From positions 1-29,921 of the IMG/VR virus record IMGVR_UViG_3300044611_000333: a stretch of DNA of 29,921 nt; one strand, 5' to 3'. This DNA comes from a virus. A program made the position numbers and the translations under genes. This document shows positions 1-6,177 of this stretch, one piece after another (positions within the stretch are counted from its first letter, which is position 1; the number at the start of each line of letters is the position of its first letter). The notes beneath the pieces are model-generated. The model was not told the DNA's origin. It did not search any database and worked only from the letters and a program-made list of their open reading frames with translations.

Positions 1-196
1 TCTTAATTATTTGTTATAACTATAGTTTATTATAATGTATTATTAATTATAATACTCTATAGTTATTACATTCGGTTTATTTCATAAACCTCATTTAGAG
101 TTAATTCTTTAAATATTTGTTAAGTATTTATTAAGTACTTATTAGATATTAGTTTAGTAGTTATATTTGTCAGAAATGACTAAACTGGAGTATAAT
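1..196. promoter_or_regulatory. AT-rich leader with repeats, possible promoter region
   Basis: This gene-free leader is strongly AT-rich. It holds two copies of CTATAGTT (20-27 and 57-64), each followed by an ATTA-type run, and two TATAAT hexamers (31-36 and 48-53). It also has a perfect hairpin (74-90), a tandem 11-base repeat (120-130 TTAAGTATTTA, 131-141 TTAAGTACTTA) and the palindrome TAAGTACTTA (132-141). No convincing -35 element sits at 16-18 bases from either TATAAT. The position just upstream of the packaging and structural operon fits a late-operon promoter region, but which polymerase would use it is inference. Confidence 0.45.
74..90. promoter_or_regulatory. Perfect 7-bp hairpin with 3-nt loop
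   Basis: GGTTTAT and ATAAACC flank the 3-base loop TTC (GAA on the other strand). There is no T run after it, so it does not look like a normal intrinsic terminator. A stem of 5-7 bp with a 3-nt loop is the geometry of N4 virion RNA polymerase promoters, which is notable because this phage encodes an RNA polymerase of that superfamily. That link is inference. It could also be an operator or chance in AT-rich DNA. Confidence 0.35.
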
Positions 197-532
197 ATGT
201 TAGAGAACATAGAAGCAATTACTAATTCGTTAGAATATCGTAGTAAGAAAGAAACTGCTAATACCAGCAGTAAACCTGGATTGTACTTTAAAGGTGCAAC
301 CTATAGAATATCACCTATGGTGTTTACACTGTCTTCCCGTGGATTTCCTCAGCTGACATTTCAGTATAAAGGAGAAATGCATACTGTTGCTGTTAAGCGA
401 TTGGTATGGATCCTAGTCAATGGCCAAGTACCAGCTGGTATGATGGTTCAGCAGCAAGGGAACAAGAGTAACTATCATATTGAACAGTTAAGGCTTATTC
501 CCTATGGAACAAGAACCAGCAGTGTACCGTAA
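197..532 (+). CDS. Degenerate HNH-like small protein
   Basis: The protein has 111 residues from ATG 197, chosen because GGAG (187-190) lies 6 bases upstream. TTG 167 and ATG 176 are in frame but lack a good ribosome site. The C-terminal half resembles the core of phage HNH homing endonucleases: VKRLVWILVNGQVPAGM, then QQQGNKSNYHIEQLRLI. An active enzyme would have H in VHRLV, NH before the DGN-like turn, and N in the third position. Here the first H is K and the NH pair is QQ. It therefore looks like an HNH fold that has lost its catalytic residues, perhaps kept as a DNA-binding protein next to the terminase genes. HNH proteins that support packaging are common beside terminases in HK97-type phages, but this one should not cut by that mechanism. 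The HNH relation is inferred from pattern only. Confidence 0.6.
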   Translation: MLENIEAITNSLEYRSKKETANTSSKPGLYFKGATYRISPMVFTLSSRGFPQLTFQYKGEMHTVAVKRLVWILVNGQVPAGMMVQQQGNKSNYHIEQLRLIPYGTRTSSVP

Positions 533-908
533 GAGTGCTACACCAGGTGCACCACCAGCAGTAGCTAGTCAGAAGCGATTAGAGCAACTAAGATGTTGCC
601 CTTTAGGTAGACTGGTAATGCAGTTAGATGAACTCGATCAAGAGATTGACAGTATTCGCTCTGATCCTAGACCATCTAGAATTGCTATTGCTGCTATTAT
701 GTCAGTAAAGTTTAATGTACTTAAGGCGTTATTACCCTATGCATATGCTAAGGTTCCTGAGAATAAGGAAACTAGTAGCAATGAGCGTGTACCTATCGTT
801 ATTAATCTTGCACCTGAGGATGTGACTAGAGAAGAGCATATCCTCGTATCACAGATTAATGATGCCCTTGAAGGTGCTCGTCAACAATTCCCGCAGTATA
901 ACGGATAA
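504..908 (+). CDS. Probable terminase small subunit
   Basis: This 134-residue protein starts inside the end of the preceding gene (29-base overlap). It is two genes upstream of the large terminase, the usual place for the small subunit. The middle (about residues 40-80) is helical, with a charged stretch LDELDQEIDSIRSDPRPSR followed by an alanine- and isoleucine-rich helix. The tail (about 95-134) has VPIVINLAPEDV, the type of C-terminal segment seen in small terminases that bind the large subunit. No clear helix-turn-helix is visible to me at the N-terminus. Small terminases recognise the packaging site and stimulate the large-subunit ATPase. The call rests mainly on size and position. Confidence 0.6.
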   Translation: MEQEPAVYRKSATPGAPPAVASQKRLEQLRCCPLGRLVMQLDELDQEIDSIRSDPRPSRIAIAAIMSVKFNVLKALLPYAYAKVPENKETSSNERVPIVINLAPEDVTREEHILVSQINDALEGARQQFPQYNG

Positions 909-936
909 AATATTAATGTAACAATAAGGATAATGT

Positions 937-1158
937 ATGGATCATGTAGCTCTTACTATGCCTGAGCATTACTTGCCAGTCATCGTACACTACGTGGTTG
1001 GTGAGTTTATTACTAACGAGCCTAAGCTCTCCATACGCAGTATTACTGGTGATATCATAAGCGGTAATCTTGTGATTATCAACAATCAATTATGCATTAT
1101 CGATCATGATGGTAAGCATTATGTACCGCTTACCTCATACCGTATTATGCCAAGCTAA
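937..1158 (+). CDS. Small hypothetical protein
   Basis: I do not recognise this 73-residue protein. It is rich in isoleucine and valine and looks mostly beta-stranded, with alternating hydrophobic residues through GDIISGNLVIINNQLCIIDH and a HDGKHYVPL turn, which suggests a small beta-barrel. AAGGA is present about 9 bases before ATG 937. It lies between the probable small and the large terminase genes, so a packaging accessory role is possible but unproven. Confidence 0.6.
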   Translation: MDHVALTMPEHYLPVIVHYVVGEFITNEPKLSIRSITGDIISGNLVIINNQLCIIDHDGKHYVPLTSYRIMPS

Positions 1159-1197
1159 CCTCATGTTATGTTGAGTGATGACGACATAGCTATTCAG

Positions 1198-1229
1198 CCA
1201 CTGCCAGTAACTTGCTGGACTAACAGTGG
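1198..1229 (+). other. Two-tier inverted repeat before terminase
   Basis: CCACTG (1198-1203) pairs with CAGTGG (1224-1229). Inside it CCAG (1204-1207) pairs with CTGG (1215-1218), leaving a 7-base loop and a 5-base bulge. The T-rich run TATTTTATTT follows directly. It could be a weak terminator or attenuator, or a structure shielding the terminase ribosome site (AGGAA 1241-1245). The bulge and interrupted T run keep this uncertain. Confidence 0.4.
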
Positions 1230-1249
1230 TATTTTATTTAAGGAATATG

Positions 1250-2635
1250 ATGGGAACAGTAGATCTTCATAGAGCCCAATCACCAGTATTCCGTGAGATG
1301 TTTATGGCTGATAACCGTACTCGTTATGGTACTGTAGCAGCTAGTCGTGGATTTGGTAAGAGTGTGCTAGGTGGAGCTGCTGTATCCCAGGTAGTTGGTG
1401 AGCTTACTCAGCTGCCACCATATATTCCCAATAAGAATATTGTAGTAGCTGCTCCAACATACTCTCAAGTAACAGATATCTTCTACCCAATGCTAGCTTA
1501 TCAGTTTGGATTAGAAGATTGGTCTACTAAGAGTAGCAGAGCTGATGGTTACTTCGAATTTAATAATGCTGTTAAAGTTAAGCTAGTATCAGGTGAGGCT
1601 ATAGAGCGCCTTCGTGGTACTGGCATATATTTTCTACTTGTTGATGAGTTAACCTCCTTCAACATGAAAGAAGCAGCTAAGCTTGACATGTGGGAGTCCA
1701 TCCTACAACCCTGTATTACCACTCGTTGGAGTCCTAAGAGAGCTGCTGATTATTCGGCTCAGACTGGTATGGATGTTAACCCTGGTAAGGCACTATTTAT
1801 TAGTACTACTAAGGGCTTTGATACATTCTATGATCTCCACAATAGGGGTGGCAGTGATGGTTGGAAGTCTTGGAGTTACGACTATCGTTCCTCGCCGTAT
1901 ATTGATGCTGCTGAAGTTGAAGCTGCTGCTAAGTCTATGGATCAAATCAGATTCAATAGAGAATACATGGCTAAGTTCGAGGATAGCGGTAACAGTATCT
2001 TCTACATGTTTGACCGTAATGTTAATGTAGTCCCTGATGATTGTATTGTTGTACACCCAGAAGAACCCTTGCATATTGCAATTGACTTTAACGTTACTAA
2101 ACAACACAGTAGTGTTTGGGCTATAAGAGGTATCTATGCTATATGTGTCGATTATATTCAAGGTAGTGCTGATACTGAGCAGCTGTGTGCTACTATACAT
2201 GGCCGTTACGTTACCCCACAACGGGAAGCAGGGAAGATCTATACATACCCCGATCCTGCGGGGAGAGCGCGTAAGACATCAGCAACAGTTGGTTCAACAG
2301 ATTTCACAATTATTGAGTCATTTGGTTTTAGGACTCTCGCTCATAGTGGCCATCCTGCTATTGTGGATAGTGTAGCTGCAGTTAATGGTAAGCTCAAGTG
2401 TGCTGATAATCCAATAACAAAGGCTCCTGGTAAGTCTACCATGTTCTTTATGCGTAAGTGTAAGCCGGTTATCGAATCCGTAGCTAAGACAGTATGGGTT
2501 GATAACAATCAGGATACTGCAATGATTGACAAGAGTCTCGGTAATGAGCACTACAGTGACGGTATTAGATACTTCACTGAATATAATTGGCCTATCAAGA
2601 GTAAACGTCACGTTAAGCGTGGCTTTGGATTCTAA
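1250..2635 (+). CDS. terL: Terminase large subunit
   Basis: This is the packaging motor ATPase and nuclease, 461 residues from ATG 1250. That start lies 5 bases after AGGA; ATG 1247 and GTG 1226 are in frame but too close to, or upstream of, the ribosome site. Walker A is ASRGFGKS at residues 31-38. Walker B is FLLVDEL with D132 and E133, followed by a TSF motif of the coupling type. The C-terminal RNase H-like nuclease shows its three acidic positions: D279 in IAIDFN, D335 in YPDPAG and D437 in HYSDGIRYF. All key residues are present, so it should be active. It translocates DNA into the prohead through the portal, which is encoded two genes downstream, and cuts the concatemer. Confidence 0.96.
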   Translation: MGTVDLHRAQSPVFREMFMADNRTRYGTVAASRGFGKSVLGGAAVSQVVGELTQLPPYIPNKNIVVAAPTYSQVTDIFYPMLAYQFGLEDWSTKSSRADGYFEFNNAVKVKLVSGEAIERLRGTGIYFLLVDELTSFNMKEAAKLDMWESILQPCITTRWSPKRAADYSAQTGMDVNPGKALFISTTKGFDTFYDLHNRGGSDGWKSWSYDYRSSPYIDAAEVEAAAKSMDQIRFNREYMAKFEDSGNSIFYMFDRNVNVVPDDCIVVHPEEPLHIAIDFNVTKQHSSVWAIRGIYAICVDYIQGSADTEQLCATIHGRYVTPQREAGKIYTYPDPAGRARKTSATVGSTDFTIIESFGFRTLAHSGHPAIVDSVAAVNGKLKCADNPITKAPGKSTMFFMRKCKPVIESVAKTVWVDNNQDTAMIDKSLGNEHYSDGIRYFTEYNWPIKSKRHVKRGFGF

Positions 2636-2651
2636 CCTGTACGAGGATATG

Positions 2652-2933
2652 ATGAAGAATAGTAATTGTTTAGCCTTTGTGTTAACTATTGCTAAGTATC
2701 GGCGCAAGGGCGATTATATGCTCATCAGGAAGTCCAAACATGGATGGTTCCCTCACTTTGCAGCGATTATAGACTCAGCAGACGGTATTATCAAGATAGA
2801 GTTTGTCCCGATTAACCCAGAGCGTAAGTGGATACCACCTTTATTCTTTAAAGGTGAGATTGTGCTTACTCGATACAAAGAAATTAACAAGGAATGTTAT
2901 GACGAAATCCCTCGCGGAAGTGCTATCCGATAA
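2652..2933 (+). CDS. Small hypothetical protein
   Basis: I do not recognise this 93-residue protein. GAGG (2643-2646) lies 5 bases before ATG 2652. ATG 2718, giving MLIRKSKHGWFPHF, has its own AAGGG upstream and is a real alternative start; a conserved-looking core begins there. The core (KHGWFPHFAAIIDSADG, then IEFVPINPERKWIPPLFFKGEIVLTRYK) looks like a compact beta-rich fold. It follows the large terminase by 16 bases and overlaps the next gene by 35 bases, so it is cotranscribed with the packaging genes. Function unknown. Confidence 0.6.
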   Translation: MKNSNCLAFVLTIAKYRRKGDYMLIRKSKHGWFPHFAAIIDSADGIIKIEFVPINPERKWIPPLFFKGEIVLTRYKEINKECYDEIPRGSAIR

Positions 2934-3150
2934 AGAGCCAGTAGTTGCACCCGTAGTACCCGTAGTTGAACCAGTGCTAACCCAGACAGTTACTGATGTA
3001 GTACCGTTTGCTGAGAATGAGCGTGCGCCTGCTGATTGGACGCTTGTACCTGTTGATGGTGGGGAAGATCTCTACCAAGCAACTCATCGTGTAACGCGTA
3101 AGGTATTTGTTGGTACTATTGGCAACTTTAACGTTGCTCTTCGGGGATAA
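2899..3150 (+). CDS. Small protein with C-terminal ADW domain
   Basis: This is an 83-residue protein from ATG 2899, which has AAGGAA (2889-2894) just upstream. After a proline- and valine-rich linker (VAPVVPVVEPV) it ends in a domain of about 39 residues, ADWTLVPVDG...FVGTIGNFNVAL. The same domain occurs at the N-terminus of the hydrolase at 4703-5986 and again at 6019-6146. A free copy of the domain next to the portal suggests that it is a virion-binding or self-associating module, and this protein could be a minor head decoration or adaptor component. That role is inference; I know no named family for the domain. Confidence 0.65.
   Translation: MTKSLAEVLSDKEPVVAPVVPVVEPVLTQTVTDVVPFAENERAPADWTLVPVDGGEDLYQATHRVTRKVFVGTIGNFNVALRG
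3031..3147 (+). repeat. ADW domain, copy 1
   Basis: This encodes 39 residues starting ADWTLVPVDGG and ending FVGTIGNFNVALRG. The pattern shared with copies 2 and 3 is ADW, a GG turn, an aromatic-poor strand, then F-x-GT-(I/L)-x-x-FN. It is the most divergent of the three copies. Confidence 0.7.
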
Positions 3151-3152
3151 TT

Positions 3153-4700
3153 ATGCTAGCAGCCCGTAAACGATCTGTTGAAGATCCATGTGCAGCCTAT
3201 GACAGCTTATTGGACATCTGGACTCGTTCACGAGCTGTTATTGGGGGTGAGCGCTATGTTAAGGCAGTTGATACTTTACCTTCTAGCTCTAACATGCTTC
3301 TTCCGTTCTCCCCATCGATGACACTTGAGCAATACAATTTCTATAAGGGTGAAGCTGAGCTCCCTGGTATTGTATCACAATTTGCTAAAATGATTGTTGG
3401 TGGTCTCTTGCGTAAAGAGCCTCAGATCACATTCACTGATCAAGTGCCAGAAGAAGCCCAAGATTGGCTACGTAATGCAGTAGCTATGGATGGTAACTCC
3501 TTAGTATCCTTCCTTGATGAAGCGTTGTATGAAGAAGTGCAGACTAGTAGAGCGTGGGTTTATGTAGATTACCCTATCGTTGACCCTACTGCTGCTTCTA
3601 ATATGACCCAACAAGAATGGCAGGATGTCAAACCTTACCCAGTCATCTGGAAGGCAGAGTCTGTTATTAATTGGCAGACTGCTATCAGTAATGGTAAACA
3701 TCAGCTATCACGGTTAGTTCTTCGTGGTACCACTGAGAAGTATGATGAAGAGAATATTCATCCTCGTCTTATCGATACTATCTGGGTCCATGAGCTGTCC
3801 CCTGAAGGTAATTATCAGATTCGCAGATTTGAAGCTAGCGAAGTACAGCAGAAGGCAGCCAATGGTGCTACTCCTACACCTAGTGGCAATCCTGGATTCC
3901 ACGTCGTAGAGACGATTGAGCCTAAATCGTTTGGACTATCCCTTAAGTTTATTCCTGCATGGCCACTGAATGGTAGTATTCAGGCATCAGAGCCTATGAT
4001 TACTCCGCTTGTTGACAAGGAAGTTGCCTTGTACAATAAGATGAGCAGACGTAATCATCTTCTTTATGGTGCTGCTACATATACCCCTTGGGTTTCTTCT
4101 GATATGATTCAGGAGGACTTTGAAGATATCGTTAGCGGTGGTCTAGGCTCATGGATTAAACTACGTGCAGGTGATGCTATTGGTGTACTGGCTACCCCTA
4201 CAGATGCGCTTAAAGATAGTGATAGAGCAATTGCTGCTGCTATTGATGAGATGGCTCGTATGGGTATTCGGATGCTTACCCCTGAGTCTGCCCAATCTGG
4301 TGTAGCGCTAGAGATAAGAAACGCTGCTCAAACAGCACAGCTAGGCACCCTTAATGTTAAGATTAGTGCTACTATCTCTGATGTGTTAGCTCATTTGACT
4401 AACCGTAGGTATAACTTGCAGCTAACACGAGCTGATATCCAATTTCATCTAAGCGCTGACTTTAGTCCTGTACCCCTTGGTGCTGATTGGTTACGTCTTG
4501 CTACTGAATGGTATGAGAAGGGTCTTATCCCACGCTCTACCTGGCTTGCGCTTATTAAGGCTAATGATCTCATTGAGCCTGACTATAATGATGAAGAAGC
4601 TACAAAAGAAATTAACGATGACGAGCTGATTATGCCAAAGGGTGATCCCTCTGACTCAGCAGATCCTAAGAAGTTAAATCCTAAGAAGTACGAGGAATAA
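3153..4700 (+). CDS. Portal protein, DUF4055 type
   Basis: The 515-residue portal forms the dodecameric ring at one capsid vertex through which DNA is packaged and ejected. The N-terminal pattern (YDSLLDIWTRSRAVIGGERYVKA, SMTLEQYNFYKGEAELPGIVSQFAKMIVGGLLRKEP) is typical of the DUF4055 portal family, as is the later MGIRMLTPESAQSGVALEIRNA segment near residue 370. The C-terminal 35 residues are acidic and lysine-rich and probably disordered. Its length is normal for the family. It begins 3 bases after the preceding stop and ends 3 bases before the next start, with the ribosome site GAGGAA of the next gene lying within its stop region. It should contact the MuF-RNAP head protein and the connector proteins encoded downstream. 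Confidence 0.9.
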   Translation: MLAARKRSVEDPCAAYDSLLDIWTRSRAVIGGERYVKAVDTLPSSSNMLLPFSPSMTLEQYNFYKGEAELPGIVSQFAKMIVGGLLRKEPQITFTDQVPEEAQDWLRNAVAMDGNSLVSFLDEALYEEVQTSRAWVYVDYPIVDPTAASNMTQQEWQDVKPYPVIWKAESVINWQTAISNGKHQLSRLVLRGTTEKYDEENIHPRLIDTIWVHELSPEGNYQIRRFEASEVQQKAANGATPTPSGNPGFHVVETIEPKSFGLSLKFIPAWPLNGSIQASEPMITPLVDKEVALYNKMSRRNHLLYGAATYTPWVSSDMIQEDFEDIVSGGLGSWIKLRAGDAIGVLATPTDALKDSDRAIAAAIDEMARMGIRMLTPESAQSGVALEIRNAAQTAQLGTLNVKISATISDVLAHLTNRRYNLQLTRADIQFHLSADFSPVPLGADWLRLATEWYEKGLIPRSTWLALIKANDLIEPDYNDEEATKEINDDELIMPKGDPSDSADPKKLNPKKYEE

Positions 4701-4702
4701 TC

Positions 4703-5986
4703 ATGGGTAAGTACCTGCCAGCAGATTGGCAAATCACAGATGCAGGTGGTGGCAACATCGCTGCAGTTCATAAGCAATCTGGTGCCACTTTTGCAGGTAC
4801 CATTGCTCAGTTTAATACTCTCCTAGCTAATACCACGCTTGCAGATGTTACAGCTGTTTCAGCTAGTGGAAGTTCGCTTCCAACTGGTATTACGAGCTAT
4901 AAGCCACTTGGTGGAAATGGCTCATCGACTACTGCTGGACAAACAATTAGTTGCACTATGACCGTTCCACGAGCATTTGGAGCAGTACGTGTATTGTTTA
5001 TGAACTTCAACACTGCTGGTCAACGTGTTTTCAGAGCGCGTTGTGCAGCTTCTCCTACACTAAAACCAGCCTCTGGGGGCACAGGCCTGACACCTACCGA
5101 CATTACAGTTGGTGGCTCTACCACAATTACTGTCCCGATGGCTACGACTGTTAGTGGGCGTCTTGTGCCGGGCGCTGTATACTCAGACTTTATTCCTGTA
5201 GGGTCTGTAGCTCGAACAGATGTTGTTGGTGCTGATCCTGTGTTTTACTTCCGGGTGTACAGCGCTGACACTATTCAATACAACCCATTTAATTTCACAT
5301 CAGCCGAGTATGTAGCGGCCGGTAGGACCGGTATTGGTGGAGCAACTGCTGGGGATAGCGTAACAACCTGGAGTTCAGTAGATTTTACCTATATCCATGA
5401 AAATTCAGCTCTTTTCCCTAACTTTGCATTTGACTTCTTTACTGGCGGAAAAACATCAAGAGTGGGGTTATTTGGGGATTCCCTATCAGCCGGTGGTATT
5501 CCTATGGGATTCATGAAGGAGGCTGTCCTCGCTGGTCGAGATAACGTGACGATGGCTAATTTTGCTGTGGGTGGCGACTTCCGTGAGCAGACTTCAGCGA
5601 TTCTTCGCTCTGTTTTGAACTCAGGGTACGTGCCAGAGATCACTATTGTGTGGAATTACTCGGTCAACACATCGATGACTACACAAGCAAATAGAGACTA
5701 TCAATTCGGTTTGTTGTTGTCAGACGTCGAGTTTATTCGCTCGAAAGGGAGTAAGCCTGTAGTAGTACTGATGCACCAAGGGCCGGGAAGCGCAGAGCGT
5801 GCTGCGTACAATGTTCGCACGAAACTCGCGTTTGAAGATACCGATGTTCTGCTGCTTGATCTTGCCGAAGTGCTTGGTCCAAACGGAATTCAGGCACAAT
5901 ACACATCAGATGGTACTCACCTAACCGCATTGGCGTACGAGGTATTTGCTACGTACGCCACCCCCAAGGTGTTGAGTCTTATTTGA
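4703..5986 (+). CDS. SGNH/GDSL hydrolase with N-terminal ADW domain
   Basis: This is a 427-residue protein. Residues 7-43 are the ADW domain. A beta-rich middle (about 60-230) is followed by an SGNH esterase domain. Block I is GLFGDSLSAGG with the nucleophile S260, and block V is DGTHLTALAYEVF with D403 and H406. The GGD after FAVG (about 290) may supply block II glycine. SGNH enzymes deacetylate or de-esterify sugars such as O-acetylated capsule, lipopolysaccharide or peptidoglycan. A place between portal and head-assembly genes is unusual, since phage esterases more often sit with tail fibres. The shared N-terminal domain suggests it is attached to the virion. The substrate cannot be told from the sequence. 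Confidence 0.88.
   Translation: MGKYLPADWQITDAGGGNIAAVHKQSGATFAGTIAQFNTLLANTTLADVTAVSASGSSLPTGITSYKPLGGNGSSTTAGQTISCTMTVPRAFGAVRVLFMNFNTAGQRVFRARCAASPTLKPASGGTGLTPTDITVGGSTTITVPMATTVSGRLVPGAVYSDFIPVGSVARTDVVGADPVFYFRVYSADTIQYNPFNFTSAEYVAAGRTGIGGATAGDSVTTWSSVDFTYIHENSALFPNFAFDFFTGGKTSRVGLFGDSLSAGGIPMGFMKEAVLAGRDNVTMANFAVGGDFREQTSAILRSVLNSGYVPEITIVWNYSVNTSMTTQANRDYQFGLLLSDVEFIRSKGSKPVVVLMHQGPGSAERAAYNVRTKLAFEDTDVLLLDLAEVLGPNGIQAQYTSDGTHLTALAYEVFATYATPKVLSLI
4721..4831 (+). repeat. ADW domain, copy 2
   Basis: The copy runs from ADWQITDAGGGNIAAV to FAGTIAQFNTLLAN at the N-terminus of hydrolase 1. It is closest to copy 3. The identity extends upstream through the ribosome site and start codon (GGAATAATCATGGG at 4694-4707 and again at 6010-6023), so the whole 5' end of the gene was duplicated. 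Confidence 0.75.
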
Positions 5987-6018
5987 CCTACGCACAATTA
6001 TAATCTAAAGGAATAATC

Positions 6019-6177
6019 ATGGGCAGTAACTACACAGTAGCAGATTGGCAAATTAAGGATGCTGGTGGTGGTAATATTACTGCCTATAACCGCAGACTAA
6101 GGAGAAGTTCACTGGAACTCTCACACAGTTTAACACAAAGGCTAAAGGGGTCGCCCCTGTTGAGCCTCAGCCCGTAA
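6019..6177 (+). pseudogene. Frameshifted ADW-domain leader (copy 3)
   Basis: From ATG 6019, with the strong ribosome site AAAGGAATAATC, translation gives MGSNYTVADWQIKDAGGGNI and continues out of homology to a stop at 6175-6177 (52 residues). If one base is restored near 6090-6095, the other frame continues the domain as RQTKEKFTGTLTQFNTKA and runs into the hydrolase at 6177 without a stop. The two frames can meet only after the frame-0 stop TAA at 6087-6089. No slippery heptamer is present there (T AAC CGC), so a one-base deletion or a sequencing error is the simplest reading. The leader stop overlaps the next start as TAATG. Confidence 0.7.
6040..6146 (+). repeat. ADW domain, copy 3 (split by frameshift)
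   Basis: The first 17 residues (ADWQIKDAGGGNITAYN) read in the frame of ATG 6019. The rest (QTKEKFTGTLTQFNTKA) reads in the frame of the downstream hydrolase. Joined, they align with copies 1 and 2 across the whole domain. Confidence 0.7.

Noticed and set aside
1226-1249. GTG or first ATG as terminase start
   Set aside because: GTG 1226 lies in the hairpin 3' arm and ATG 1247 is only 2 bases after AGGA, so ATG 1250 is preferred.
1168-1272. 34-codon ORF overlapping the terminase start
   Set aside because: No ribosome site, overlaps the terminase gene, and no recognisable product.
1793-2221. Minus-strand ORFs such as this one and those at 2318-2707, 12405-12794, 13857-14456 and 19828-20283
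   Set aside because: Low-complexity translations opposite certain genes with no ribosome sites or domains. No minus-strand gene was supported anywhere in the window.
2803-2898. Longer N-terminus for the small ADW protein
   Set aside because: The extra codons lie wholly inside the preceding gene and have no ribosome site; ATG 2899 has one.
6087-6093. Programmed frameshifting to rejoin the ADW leader and hydrolase 2
   Set aside because: The only possible meeting point reads T AAC CGC, which is not a slippery heptamer. A lost base explains it better.
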